Source of the DNA: Micromonospora pisi
Lineage (GTDB): Bacteria; Actinomycetota; Actinomycetes; Mycobacteriales; Micromonosporaceae
DNA length: 64,000 nucleotides
Direction: 5' to 3'
Assembly: GCF_003633685.1 (NCBI RefSeq)
Contig: NZ_RBKT01000001.1
Coordinates: 7,936,001-8,000,000, forward strand
This document shows positions 8,148 to 16,141 of the stretch, piece by piece. Both the position numbers and the translations under genes were made by a program. Under the pieces are notes generated by a model that was given only the letters and a program-made list of their open reading frames with translations, was not told the DNA's origin and made no database searches. Every line of letters begins with the position of its first letter. Within the stretch, counting starts at the first letter, position 1.

Positions 8148-9530
8148 GTGCGTCGACGCCTTGTGCTCAGTTACCTGCTGCTGATGGTCCTGGTGCTGGC
8201 CGCGCTGGAGATCCCGCTCGCCTTCACCCTCGCCACCGCCGAGACCGGACGGGTCCGGGCCGACCGGCTCGCCGACGCGACCCGGTTCTCCTCGCTCTCC
8301 GGTCCGGCTCTGCGCGTCGGGGCGACCGGGCCGGTGAGTGCGGAACTGGACCGCTACGCCGAGCTGTACGGGCTGAACGCCGCGCTTGTCGACCGGGACC
8401 GTACGGTCGTGCTCCGTACCCCCCGGTATCGTCCCGACCCGGCGTTGGTGGAGTCCGCCACCCGCGCCTCGCTCGCCGGGCAGCAGTCCGCCGCACCCGG
8501 GTTGGTCTGGCCCTGGAACCCCGAGCCGCTGGTCGTCTCGGTGCCGGTGAGCGAGAACGGCGAGGTGCTCGGTTCGCTGATCATCTCGTCACCGACGAAC
8601 CGGATCGGCCGTACCACCCTCTCCTGGTGGTTGGTGCTCGCCGTGATCGGCATGCTTGCCGTACTCGCCTGCGTCCTCACCGCGTTCCGGCTGGCCGGCT
8701 GGGTGCTGCGGCCGATCACCGTGCTCGACGCGGTGACCCACGAGATCGCCGCCGGGGATAGGTCCGCCCGCGCCCCGCACCGGGTCGGCCCACCCGAGTT
8801 GCGTCGGCTCGCGGCGAGTTTCAACGACATGGCGGACGCGCTCTCCGACGCGATGGAACGGCAACGGGCGTTTGTCGCGCACGCCAGTCACCAGTTGCGT
8901 AACCCGCTCACGGCGCTGCGGCTGCGGGTCGAGGAGCTTGGGCCGAGCGTCACCGACGAGGACGGCCGGACCGAGCACCGGCTCGCCCTGGAGGAGAGCG
9001 ACCGGCTCGCAGAGGTGCTCGACGGCCTACTCACCCTGGCCCGCGCCGAGCGGGGCGCGGACAAGATGGTGGTGGTCGACGCCGCCGCGGTGGCGATCTC
9101 CCGCGTGCGGGCCTGGCAGCCCCTGGCGCGACGCCGGTCCATCCAACTCAACGTCAGCACACCGGCCATCCCGGCGTACGCGAGCGCCGCGCCCACCGCC
9201 CTGGACCAGTCGCTCGACGCCCTGATCGACAACGCGGTGAAGTTCACCGACGAGGGCGGGAAGATCGACGTGTCGGTCTACCGGCTCGACGGCGGGGTGG
9301 CGATCCACGTCCGGGACAACGGGCGGGGCATGACCTCGGCACAGCTGCGCCACGCCACGGAACGGTTCTGGCGGGCGGCGGACGCGCAGAACATCTCCGG
9401 GGCGGGTCTGGGCCTGACCATCGTCGCGGTGCTGGTGGACGTCTCCGGCGGACGGCTGACCATGCGGCAGGCGATTCCCCGGGGTCTTGACGCGTCGCTC
9501 TGGTTCCGGGTGCCGGACGAGTCGTCGTAG
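8148..9530 (+). CDS. Sensor histidine kinase
   Basis: Encodes 460 residues, the partner of the response regulator directly upstream. The N-terminal helix (about 7-30) and a second helix (about 158-182, WWLVLAVIGMLAVLACVLTA) bracket an extracytoplasmic sensor of about 125 residues. A HAMP domain follows (LRPITVLDAVTHEIAAGDRS). The HisKA box HASHQLRNPLTALRLRVEEL has its phospho-His at residue 248. The HATPase domain shows the N box (SLDALIDNAVKFTDEGG), G1 box (VRDNGRGM) and G2 box (GAGLGLTIV). The GTG start sits four bases after the regulator stop, so the two are translationally coupled. Confidence 0.94.
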   Translation: MRRRLVLSYLLLMVLVLAALEIPLAFTLATAETGRVRADRLADATRFSSLSGPALRVGATGPVSAELDRYAELYGLNAALVDRDRTVVLRTPRYRPDPALVESATRASLAGQQSAAPGLVWPWNPEPLVVSVPVSENGEVLGSLIISSPTNRIGRTTLSWWLVLAVIGMLAVLACVLTAFRLAGWVLRPITVLDAVTHEIAAGDRSARAPHRVGPPELRRLAASFNDMADALSDAMERQRAFVAHASHQLRNPLTALRLRVEELGPSVTDEDGRTEHRLALEESDRLAEVLDGLLTLARAERGADKMVVVDAAAVAISRVRAWQPLARRRSIQLNVSTPAIPAYASAAPTALDQSLDALIDNAVKFTDEGGKIDVSVYRLDGGVAIHVRDNGRGMTSAQLRHATERFWRAADAQNISGAGLGLTIVAVLVDVSGGRLTMRQAIPRGLDASLWFRVPDESS

Positions 9531-9551
9531 GCACCCGACGAGTGCCGTCCG

Positions 9552-9592
9552 TCCGGGTGGAGGTCGGCAGGGCGCGCCGACCTCCACCCGGA
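9552..9592. terminator. Bidirectional hairpin between convergent genes
   Basis: A perfect 17-bp inverted repeat (TCCGGGTGGAGGTCGGC at 9552-9568, complement at 9576-9592) with a seven-base loop. It lies between the histidine kinase stop at 9530 and the glycosyltransferase stop at 9640, so it can end transcription from both sides. Confidence 0.75.
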
Positions 9593-9639
9593 TGTGGCTC
9601 CGTTCGCTCAGGACGGGGCGCGGGCGGGCATCGGATCAC

Positions 9640-10803
9640 TCAGGCGAGCGCGGCGACGAGCTGCTCGGCGATCTGGTCCGGCGACGGCATCGCGCTGGTC
9701 TCGTCGCCGATGCGGCGGGCGGCGGCGGCGAATTCCGGCTCGGTGAGCACCCGCTGGAGTGCCGCCGCGACCGCGTCGGGTCCGTTCTGGCCGGGGTGCA
9801 GGGCCAGCCCGGCACCGGCGGCGACGACCCGGTCGGCCTGGACGAACTGGTCCGCGCCCTGGGGTACGACCACCATCGGGATGCCTCGGGCCAAGCCGCC
9901 GAGGGTGGTGCCGGCGCCGCCGTGGCCGACGATCGCGGAGACGTTCTCCAGCAGTTGCGCCAGCGGTAGGAACGGGACGAGCCGTACCCGCTCGGAGTCG
10001 AGGGCGTACTCCTCCGGCTTGCCGTCGAAGCCGAGGGTGGCCACGATCTCGATGTCGAGGGCGCTGAGGGAGCGCAGCAGCGGAGCGACCACTCCCGGGT
10101 CGGCGAAGACGGTGCCGAAGGTGACCAGCACCCGTGGCCGTTCTCCGGCCGGGGGTACGGCCGCCCCACCCGACGGGTCGGTGATCGGGGTCTGCTCGCT
10201 GCGGTGTGGTTCCGGCCGCAGCGGAAGGCGGGTGACTCCCGGCGGTGGGCTGGCCCCCTCGAACTGGAGCCCGGGCGGGCAGGTGTCGAGCAGCCACCGC
10301 CCGGAGGGCGACTGGTCGGGCGGGGTCAGCCCGCGTTCCTCGTAGCGGGAGCGGACCAGCATGGTCATCGCCGTCATGAACTCCGCCGGGATCGCCGGCC
10401 CGAAGGCGAGGGTGGCGTGCGGTACGTCGAGCGTGGTGGCCAACAGTGGCCCGACGAAGTCGCACGCTTCGGTCACGATGAGGTGCGGCTGCCAGCTCTT
10501 CGCCTTGATCACGGCGTCGTCGGCGCTGAGGTCGACCCGGACGCCGGCGAAGAACTCGGCGACGCCCTCGGGGGTGGGTGCGTAGGCGGGGTCGGCGCCG
10601 GTCCGCCGGGCCACCTCGGCGAAGAGAGCATCCGGCATCGGGCCGGCCGGGAGCAGTTCGAAGCCTTCCGCCTCGACGAACGGCGCCATGCCGGCGGCGG
10701 TGACGACGGCCACGTCATGCCCTTGACGACGGAACGCGCGTGCCAGCGGGAGCAGCGGAAGGAAATGCCCGAAGGCCGGGGTAGTTGAGAAGAGGATGCG
10801 CAT
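9640..10803 (-). CDS. MGT-type (EryCIII-like) glycosyltransferase
   Basis: Encodes 387 residues of a GT-B fold glycosyltransferase of the macrolide/antibiotic (GT1) group. The N-terminal acceptor domain begins MRILFSTTPAFGHFLPLLPL. The C-terminal donor domain has VLVTFGTVFADPG and the nucleotide-sugar signature VGHGGAGTTLGGLARGIPMV with PQGADQF. Such enzymes attach a sugar to a polyketide or inactivate a macrolide. No biosynthetic cluster is nearby, which favours drug modification or a housekeeping role. I chose the ATG at 10803: a TATTCT -10 box seven bases upstream would put the transcript start at the ATG (leaderless). ATG at 10809 is the alternative. It is divergent from a TetR gene with a shared operator. 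Confidence 0.85.
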   Translation of the reverse strand: MRILFSTTPAFGHFLPLLPLARAFRRQGHDVAVVTAAGMAPFVEAEGFELLPAGPMPDALFAEVARRTGADPAYAPTPEGVAEFFAGVRVDLSADDAVIKAKSWQPHLIVTEACDFVGPLLATTLDVPHATLAFGPAIPAEFMTAMTMLVRSRYEERGLTPPDQSPSGRWLLDTCPPGLQFEGASPPPGVTRLPLRPEPHRSEQTPITDPSGGAAVPPAGERPRVLVTFGTVFADPGVVAPLLRSLSALDIEIVATLGFDGKPEEYALDSERVRLVPFLPLAQLLENVSAIVGHGGAGTTLGGLARGIPMVVVPQGADQFVQADRVVAAGAGLALHPGQNGPDAVAAALQRVLTEPEFAAAARRIGDETSAMPSPDQIAEQLVAALA

Positions 10804-10805
10804 AC

Positions 10806-10828
10806 TCATCAGAATATCATTCTGATGA
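10806..10828. promoter_or_regulatory. Probable TetR operator: perfect 10-bp inverted repeat
   Basis: TCATCAGAAT at 10806-10815 and its exact complement ATTCTGATGA at 10819-10828 are separated by three bases, in the 49-bp gap between the divergent glycosyltransferase and TetR genes. The palindrome covers the likely TATTCT -10 box of the minus-strand gene and lies at about -35 of the plus-strand gene, whose TATAGT box is at 10841-10846. A related half-site, TCATCTGATG, overlaps the TetR start at 10846-10855. This fits repression of both genes by the TetR protein. Confidence 0.75.
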
Positions 10829-10852
10829 GCCGTCACCGCCTATAGTCATCTG

Positions 10853-11497
10853 ATGGCAAAGCCTCGATCTCCCGCGACCCGGCGTCAGGAGAGCGCCGAA
10901 TTCACCCAAAAAGTGATCTTGGAAGCGGCGCGGGAGCTGTTCGCGACCCAGGGGTATCCGGCGACCACGGTGGTCGACATCGCCGCCCGGGCCAGGGTGG
11001 CGGTCGCCACCGTCTATACCAGCGTCGGCGGCAAACCGACTCTCCTGCGGGCGCTGATCCAGGCCGGAGTGCAGGACCCGGAGACGGCCCGTACGCAGGC
11101 CGCCATCCAGGCGTCGTCGGACCCGGCCGAGATCCTGCGCCTGCTCGCCGCCGGCACCCGACACGGGAACGAGCAGCACGCGGAGACGGTCCGACTGATG
11201 GCGACCACGGCCCACGTCGCGCCCAGCGCGTCCGAGGCCGTACGCGAGGCGACCGAGTCCTACCGGGAGGCCCTGCACGTGGTCGCCGTACGCCTGAACG
11301 AACTCGGCGCCCTGCGCGCCGGTCTCACGGTGGAGCGGGCTGCCCACGTGTTGTGGTTCTACTTCGGACTGAACGCATGGTCACAGCTCGTCGACGGGGG
11401 CTGGTCCTGGGACGAGGCGGAGCGTTGGCTGATCGAGAGTGCCACGTCGGCGCTGCTGTCGCTACCTGTCGCACCCGCGACGAACACCGAGGCGTGA
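10853..11497 (+). CDS. TetR-family transcriptional regulator
   Basis: Encodes 214 residues. The N-terminal helix-turn-helix is typical: VILEAARELFATQGYPATTV, DIAARARVAVATVY and a TSVGGKPTLLRALI helix. The C-terminal ligand-binding part (about 65-205) is helical without a recognisable ligand signature. TATAGT at 10841-10846 places the likely transcription start at the ATG, giving a leaderless message. The adjacent palindrome is the probable site for autoregulation and for control of the divergent glycosyltransferase, so the inducer may be that enzyme's substrate. Confidence 0.92.
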   Translation: MAKPRSPATRRQESAEFTQKVILEAARELFATQGYPATTVVDIAARARVAVATVYTSVGGKPTLLRALIQAGVQDPETARTQAAIQASSDPAEILRLLAAGTRHGNEQHAETVRLMATTAHVAPSASEAVREATESYREALHVVAVRLNELGALRAGLTVERAAHVLWFYFGLNAWSQLVDGGWSWDEAERWLIESATSALLSLPVAPATNTEA

Positions 11498-11527
11498 GAC
11501 GACCGGAGCAGCGGGCGGGGGAGCCGG

Positions 11528-12493
11528 TCAGGGCTTGCTGGCGCGGTAGTAGTCGACGGCGCCGGGGTGCAGCGGCAGCGGGGCGGTGGCGATCGCCGAC
11601 TGGGTGCTGATCCGCCCGGCCGCCGGATGTGCCTGGCCCAGTTCCACCCGCCGCTCCATCAGCAGCCGGGTCAACTCGTACACCAGGGGCCGGGGCAGTT
11701 TCGCCGAGACGATCAGGTAGTTGGGGTCGGCGACGGTGGTGACCGGAGCGAGCCCGTACACCGAGGAGGGGATGTCCCGGCTGACGTACACCTGGCTGTA
11801 CCGCTGTCGCAGCGGCTCGGTCCACTCGCCGAGATCGATGATCCGCGCGGGGGTGTGCCGGACGAATCCGGCGACCGCCTGCACCGGCAGCCCGCCGGAG
11901 AAGAGGAAGCCGTCGATCTCGCCTTTGTTGAGCGCGGTCACCGAGGCGTCCAGCCCGAGTCTCCGGGTGTCCACCGAGCCGGGGGTGAGGCCGGCGACGT
12001 CGAGCAGGCGGCTGGCGGTGATCTCCGTACCGGAACCGGTCGGGCCCACCGAGACCGTCCTGTCGCGCAGGTCCGACAGCCGGTGGATCGGTCCGTCGTC
12101 GCGGACCACCAGGTGGAGCAGGTCGTCGTAGAGCCGGGCCACCCCGAGTACGGCGGGAGAACCGCTGGGGGTGTTCGGCAGCGTGTCCGCCTGGGTGAAG
12201 CCGAGTTCGGCGCTGCCCTGCGAGACCAGGGCGACGTTCTCCGCCGACGCGGCGGTGATCGCCACGCTCGCCCGTACTCCCGGGATCTCCCGATTGATGA
12301 TCTTCACAAGGGACTGACCGAACGCGTAGTAGACGGCCGCCGGGCTGCCGGTGGCGATCCGGATCCGGATCGGCTCCGCCGGAGGTTCGGCGCACGCACT
12401 GGCCAGCACCGTCAGGACGGCCACGCAGAGCGCGAGGGTGGCCCGGCGGGCCGAGCGTGATGACCCGACCAGGGGCGGCGGAAAAGGGGCCAA
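11528..12493 (-). CDS. TAXI-family TRAP transporter solute-binding lipoprotein
   Basis: Encodes about 321 residues. The hydrophobic segment LALCVAVLTVLASAC ends in a lipobox Cys, so the protein is a lipoprotein on the outer face of the membrane. The body matches the TAXI (TRAP-associated extracytoplasmic immunogenic) receptors: IRIATGSPAAVYYAFGQSL, the VSQGSAELGFTQAD stretch, SVGPTGSGTEITASRLL and a PVTTVADPNYLIVSAKLP segment. The start is uncertain: TTG at 12493 gives a normal signal peptide length, while GTG at 12577 would add 28 residues. No TRAP permease (DctQM or fused DctM) is adjacent. The ligand is unknown. Confidence 0.82.
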   Translation of the reverse strand: MAPFPPPLVGSSRSARRATLALCVAVLTVLASACAEPPAEPIRIRIATGSPAAVYYAFGQSLVKIINREIPGVRASVAITAASAENVALVSQGSAELGFTQADTLPNTPSGSPAVLGVARLYDDLLHLVVRDDGPIHRLSDLRDRTVSVGPTGSGTEITASRLLDVAGLTPGSVDTRRLGLDASVTALNKGEIDGFLFSGGLPVQAVAGFVRHTPARIIDLGEWTEPLRQRYSQVYVSRDIPSSVYGLAPVTTVADPNYLIVSAKLPRPLVYELTRLLMERRVELGQAHPAAGRISTQSAIATAPLPLHPGAVDYYRASKP

Positions 12494-12610
12494 GGGTCGT
12501 GTTCTCCGGCGGGAGTAGGGGCGCCGCGGCAAGTCTGGCCCACCTGGTTCGGTCGTGCATACCGACCGAACGGCCACCCCCCGGCAGAGCCTGCCCGGCC
12601 CGGCCCCGCC

Positions 12611-13291
12611 CTACACCGCGACGTCGAACTGGTCCGCCGACCGGACCGCGGCGAGCAACCGCTGGGCGTCCGGTCCGGTCGGCACGCTCACCAGGAAGCA
12701 ACCGGAGCGGCGCAGCAGGGCGGCTCGGGCGCCGAGCAGCTGGGCACTGCGGATGAGCATGGCCGCGAGATCGGGATCGGCCACCCGTACGCCGAGGATG
12801 TTCTTGTGCAGGTGCCGCCCGGCGGCGGTGAGGACGGAGCGCCAGAGCGCCTCGGCCAGCCGGGGCCGCCACAGTTGCCGGGCACTCGAGCCGCCGGTTG
12901 CCGCCGGGTCCAGGAGCGCGGTACGTCCCTGGTTCCAGGCCGCCGTCATCAACGCCCCGTACGCGGCCCGTTGGTACACCGGAACATAGAGCCGGTGCAG
13001 TTGATAGCGCCGGCGCAGTCCGGCGACGGTCGTCTCCCGGACCACCGTCAGCTTGAGCCGTCCGAGCAGGTAGGCCAGTCGGTCCGCGGCTGTCTGCTGG
13101 TTGAACTCCGCCACCAGCACGCCGTGTACGCCGTGTGTGTCGCTGCGGTGGTCTGTCGGTGCCGCGGCGACCGGGGTGCAGCGCACCAGTGCGGCGATCT
13201 CCAGTGTCTCGGCCAGGACGGGCCAGTCCAGCCATGGCAGTCTGAGGTTTTCGGTCGAACTCGCGGTCGTGAGCTGCGCAATCTCCGCCAT
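12611..13291 (-). CDS. WhiA N-domain-like (degenerate LAGLIDADG) protein without the HTH domain
   Basis: Encodes 226 residues from ATG at 13291. By eye it resembles the N-terminal two-repeat LAGLIDADG-like domain of the sporulation regulator WhiA. LEIAALVRC, then LVAEFNQQTAADRLAYLLGRL and a GLRRRYQLHRL strand follow the WhiA order 'AALLR - vEaElD..AARRL - GLRRG.RYVVRV'. In the second half, EALWRSVLTAAGRHLHKN with PDLAAMLIRSAQLLGARA follows the WhiA 'AWRGAFLAHGSL - PGPEAALALVGAARRLGI' block. It stops where WhiA would continue into its helix-turn-helix domain. The usual homing-endonuclease acidic residues are not obvious, so nuclease activity is unlikely. The function is unknown; a partner-binding or dominant-negative role is speculation. 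Confidence 0.6.
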   Translation of the reverse strand: MAEIAQLTTASSTENLRLPWLDWPVLAETLEIAALVRCTPVAAAPTDHRSDTHGVHGVLVAEFNQQTAADRLAYLLGRLKLTVVRETTVAGLRRRYQLHRLYVPVYQRAAYGALMTAAWNQGRTALLDPAATGGSSARQLWRPRLAEALWRSVLTAAGRHLHKNILGVRVADPDLAAMLIRSAQLLGARAALLRRSGCFLVSVPTGPDAQRLLAAVRSADQFDVAV

Positions 13292-13991
13292 CGATCTGCT
13301 CCCGGCTGATTTGGCACGATTTTCATCAGAGTGGATCGGCCAAGGCGTCGCTGGAAGCCCCGGGGCATAGTCTTGAGCGAATCTTGCGCGTCCCGACGTG
13401 CCCCGTGCCGGGGCGTCGCGGTGGGTAGCACCCATCGCGGACAGGCATGAAGGCTCATGAATCAGGGTGTTTCCGGATGCCCGCCAACCTTGCGTCGTTC
13501 GGGTCTCCGGACCGGAGCCTCCGCTCGTACATTTCGCCGCCGGAAGGCATCGACGCGCCATTGGCAGGGCCGCTGGCAGTGCCATTGGGGTGGACGTCGG
13601 CGATCCGCACGGGACCGCTCGGCCAGGCACGTGGCAGTCGCCGTGATCGCCGTCTGAAAGAGGTGCGAAAGGTTCGGGGATGACGACCGACGACACCCCG
13701 TCGCGCCACCCTGACGACGGTGAAGCGGGAGGGGACCTTGCCTCCGTGCTGAATCGACCTCCGAAGGGCGGATTCGGCTCGTCCGGCGAGACCGCTAACG
13801 CGCGGCGGATGGGCCGGGTTCGGTGAGCGGCTTCTCCGCGGGTGTCGACCGTCCTGTTGCGTCGATCGGCACCCGATGTCTGACCGTGCGATGCCGGTCT
13901 GACGTGGTTCGATCCGTGGCGGTGACGGGTTGGCTGTCGCCGCCACGGTGCCACCCGAGGTCGGAACGGCTGGGGGCCATCCCGTCCCGAC
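13292..13991. other. Intergenic region with only a weak small-ORF candidate
   Basis: About 700 bp between the WhiA-like gene and lsr2. Its composition is less GC-skewed than coding DNA. The one candidate worth noting is a plus-strand ATG frame of 48 codons at 13680-13826 with AAAGG eight bases upstream; only about three quarters of its codons end in G or C, below the local norm. Other open frames look random. The minus-strand promoter of the WhiA-like gene must lie just above 13291. Confidence 0.35.
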
Positions 13992-14339
13992 TCATTCGCC
14001 CCGGTACGCCCGCACCACCGAGGCCGGTATCCGACCCCGCTCGGAAATGTCGTAGCCGTTCTTCGTGGCCCATTCCCGGATGGCGCGGTTCTGGTCCCGG
14101 TCGGTGCGGCTCGCGCCTCGCGGCGCACCCCGCCCGGTAGCGCCACGCGCCTCGGGTGTGGTACGGCCGATCCGGTTTCCGGCGGTGATGTAACCATCCA
14201 ATGCCTTGCGCAGCTTGCCCGCGTTCTTCTCGGACAGGTCGATGGTGTAGTTGACCCCGTCGATACCGAACTCGACAGTGCGGTCGGCCTTGCCGCCGTC
14301 CAGGTCGTCGGTGAGTAGGGTGATCACTTGTTTGACCAT
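13992..14339 (-). CDS. lsr2: Lsr2-type nucleoid-associated protein
   Basis: Encodes 115 residues, the normal Lsr2 length. The N-terminal dimerisation domain reads MVKQVITLLTDDLDGGKADR, then FGIDGVNYTIDLSEKNA. A basic linker follows, then the C-terminal DNA-binding domain REWATKNGYDISERGRIPAS with the RGR AT-hook-like loop, ending VVRAYRGE. Lsr2 bridges AT-rich DNA and silences horizontally acquired genes in actinobacteria, much as H-NS does. An in-frame extension to 14387 is not supported. Several Lsr2 paralogues are usual in these genomes; which copy this is cannot be told. Confidence 0.95.
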   Translation of the reverse strand: MVKQVITLLTDDLDGGKADRTVEFGIDGVNYTIDLSEKNAGKLRKALDGYITAGNRIGRTTPEARGATGRGAPRGASRTDRDQNRAIREWATKNGYDISERGRIPASVVRAYRGE

Positions 14340-14755
14340 CGTGGTGCCCCCAATGCCAATTGATTTGGTGAGTGCATTGTGTCCCACCGAGTTTGTCCTA
14401 TCGTCGGCGATTCCGCAACGTATTCGCTATTTGGCGGAGCGTCGGTACAGTTTCGAGTGTCGAACTGGGTTGCCGGAGAGGGGCGGGATCCGGCTGGAAT
14501 CGTGCCGTGCGGCGTGCCAGGATCATCGGGTGACGCACGGGCGGTCGGTCGACGGAGCGACACCGGGTGCCGTGCGGCGGGCGCTCACCGCCGGGGGTGC
14601 TGGCGCTGCCGTGGGGACCTTCCGGGTCTGCGGTGAGTGGGTGAACGATGTGGACGGTTCACCAGCCTTGCGGGCATAAATCGAAAATCTCCCGTCCGGG
14701 GTGCTTGCACCTACCGATCTGTGGTAGTTAGGTGAGGCTAACCTTTGGAGGTTCT
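14340..14755. other. Divergent promoter region of lsr2 and the siderophore operon
   Basis: No gene is evident. Positions about 14345-14460 are comparatively A/T-rich and should hold the lsr2 promoter. The right end holds the iron-box promoter described separately. Frames reading through the centre have no convincing start or composition. Confidence 0.5.
14728..14746 (+). promoter_or_regulatory. Iron box (IdeR/DmdR1-type operator) of the siderophore operon
   Basis: TTAGGTGAGGCTAACCTTT matches the published actinobacterial consensus TTAGGTTAGGCTAACCTAA at 16 of 19 positions. A TTGCAC -35 box at 14705-14710 and a TAGGTG -10 box at 14729-14734 (18-bp spacer) place the operator on the promoter. 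Iron-loaded IdeR/DmdR1 would therefore block transcription when iron is sufficient. The GTG start of the first gene lies ten bases downstream of the box. Confidence 0.85.
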
Positions 14756-16141
14756 GTGGTCGTCTCGCAACTCCCGTCATCCGCGCCCGTCGATCAAGCC
14801 ATCGCCGACCTGCTCGAACGCCAGGAGGAGCGGGAGTCGGGCGCGCGTACCTACGCCCGTTCGCTGCCGATCCTGCCCGTACGCGCACACGGGATGGTCG
14901 TCGAGGGAGCGGACGGCCGGCGTTACCTCGACTGCCTCTCCGGTGCCGGCACGCTCGCGTTGGGCCACAACCACCCGGTCGTGATCGACCAGATCCGCCG
15001 GGTGCTCGACTCCGGTGCGCCGCTACACGTGCTGGACCTGGGCACCTTCGAAAAGGACGAGTTCACCACCACACTGCTCGCCACGCTGCCGGGCGGACCG
15101 GACGGCTGGCGGCTGCACTTCTGCGGACCGGCCGGCACCGACGCGGTCGAGGCCGCGCTCAAACTCACCCAGACCGCGACCGGGCGCTCCGGGGTACTCG
15201 CCTTCACCGGCGGCTACCACGGAATGACCGCCGGAGCCCTCGCGGTCAGCGCCAACGTCGCGCTCAAGACGCCACTGCCGCCGGCCGCGTTCGAGGTCAC
15301 CCGGCTGCCCTTCCCGTACGACTACCGGTGCCCGTTCGGCGTCGGCGGCGGCATGGCAGCCGAGATCGCCGCCCGGTACGCCGAGACGATGCTCACCGAC
15401 TCGCACTCGGGAGTCGTACCACCGGCCGCGATGATCCTGGAGGCGGTACAGGGTGAAGGGGGCACCGTACCCGCACCCGACGGTTGGCTGCGCGAGATGC
15501 GCCGGCTCACCGCCGTGCACGGCATCCCGCTCATCGTCGACGAGGTGCAGACCGGGGTCGGCCGGACCGGGGCGTTCTGGGCGGTCGAACACTCCGGCGT
15601 GGTGCCGGACGTCCTGGTGATGTCCAAGGCGATCGGGGGCAGCCTGCCCTTGGCCGTGATCGCCTACCGGCAGGAGCTGGACACCTGGCGGCCCGGGGCG
15701 CACACCGGCACCTTCCGTGGCAACCAGCTCGCCATGGTGGCCGGTACCGCGACCATGCGGCACGTCCGCGAGAACGGTCTGGTCGAGCGCGCCGCCCTGG
15801 TCGGTGACCGGATGCTGCGCGAGCTGCGACTGCTCCAGGGGCAACAGACCGCCATCGGTGACGTACGCGGCCGGGGCCTGATGATCGGGCTGGAGATCGT
15901 CGAGCCGGACGGGCCGGCGAACCCGATCGGCGCCCGTCCCGCCGCCCCCGAACTCGCCCGGCAGATCCGCGGCGAATGCCTGGCCCGTGGGCTGATCGTC
16001 GAGCTCGGTGGACGACGCGACGCGGTGGTACGGCTACTTCCGCCGCTGATCATCACCGACGCGCAGGTCGACACGGTGCTGGCCCGGCTCGCCGACGCGA
16101 TCCAGGCCGCCCGGCGGGCCTACCCGGGAACGCGCGCGTGA
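14756..16141 (+). CDS. Class III aminotransferase (diaminobutyrate-2-oxoglutarate type)
   Basis: Encodes 461 residues from a GTG with GGAG upstream. It is a fold-type I PLP enzyme: GTLALGHNHPVVIDQI, the CGPAGTDAVEAALKL segment, a DEVQTGVGRTG motif and the PLP Lys at residue 291 in VMSKAIGG. The closest functional match is the RhbA/Dat type, which makes L-2,4-diaminobutyrate from aspartate semialdehyde using glutamate. The next gene is a matching decarboxylase, so together they would give 1,3-diaminopropane, the diamine of rhizobactin 1021 and schizokinen. First gene of the iron-regulated operon; its stop overlaps the next start (GTGA). Confidence 0.9.
   Translation: MVVSQLPSSAPVDQAIADLLERQEERESGARTYARSLPILPVRAHGMVVEGADGRRYLDCLSGAGTLALGHNHPVVIDQIRRVLDSGAPLHVLDLGTFEKDEFTTTLLATLPGGPDGWRLHFCGPAGTDAVEAALKLTQTATGRSGVLAFTGGYHGMTAGALAVSANVALKTPLPPAAFEVTRLPFPYDYRCPFGVGGGMAAEIAARYAETMLTDSHSGVVPPAAMILEAVQGEGGTVPAPDGWLREMRRLTAVHGIPLIVDEVQTGVGRTGAFWAVEHSGVVPDVLVMSKAIGGSLPLAVIAYRQELDTWRPGAHTGTFRGNQLAMVAGTATMRHVRENGLVERAALVGDRMLRELRLLQGQQTAIGDVRGRGLMIGLEIVEPDGPANPIGARPAAPELARQIRGECLARGLIVELGGRRDAVVRLLPPLIITDAQVDTVLARLADAIQAARRAYPGTRA

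Noticed and set aside
13455-13946. 163-codon minus-strand frame in the gap before lsr2
   Set aside because: Composition is Arg/Ser/Pro-rich without hydrophobic core, no start site, and third-position bias is lost.
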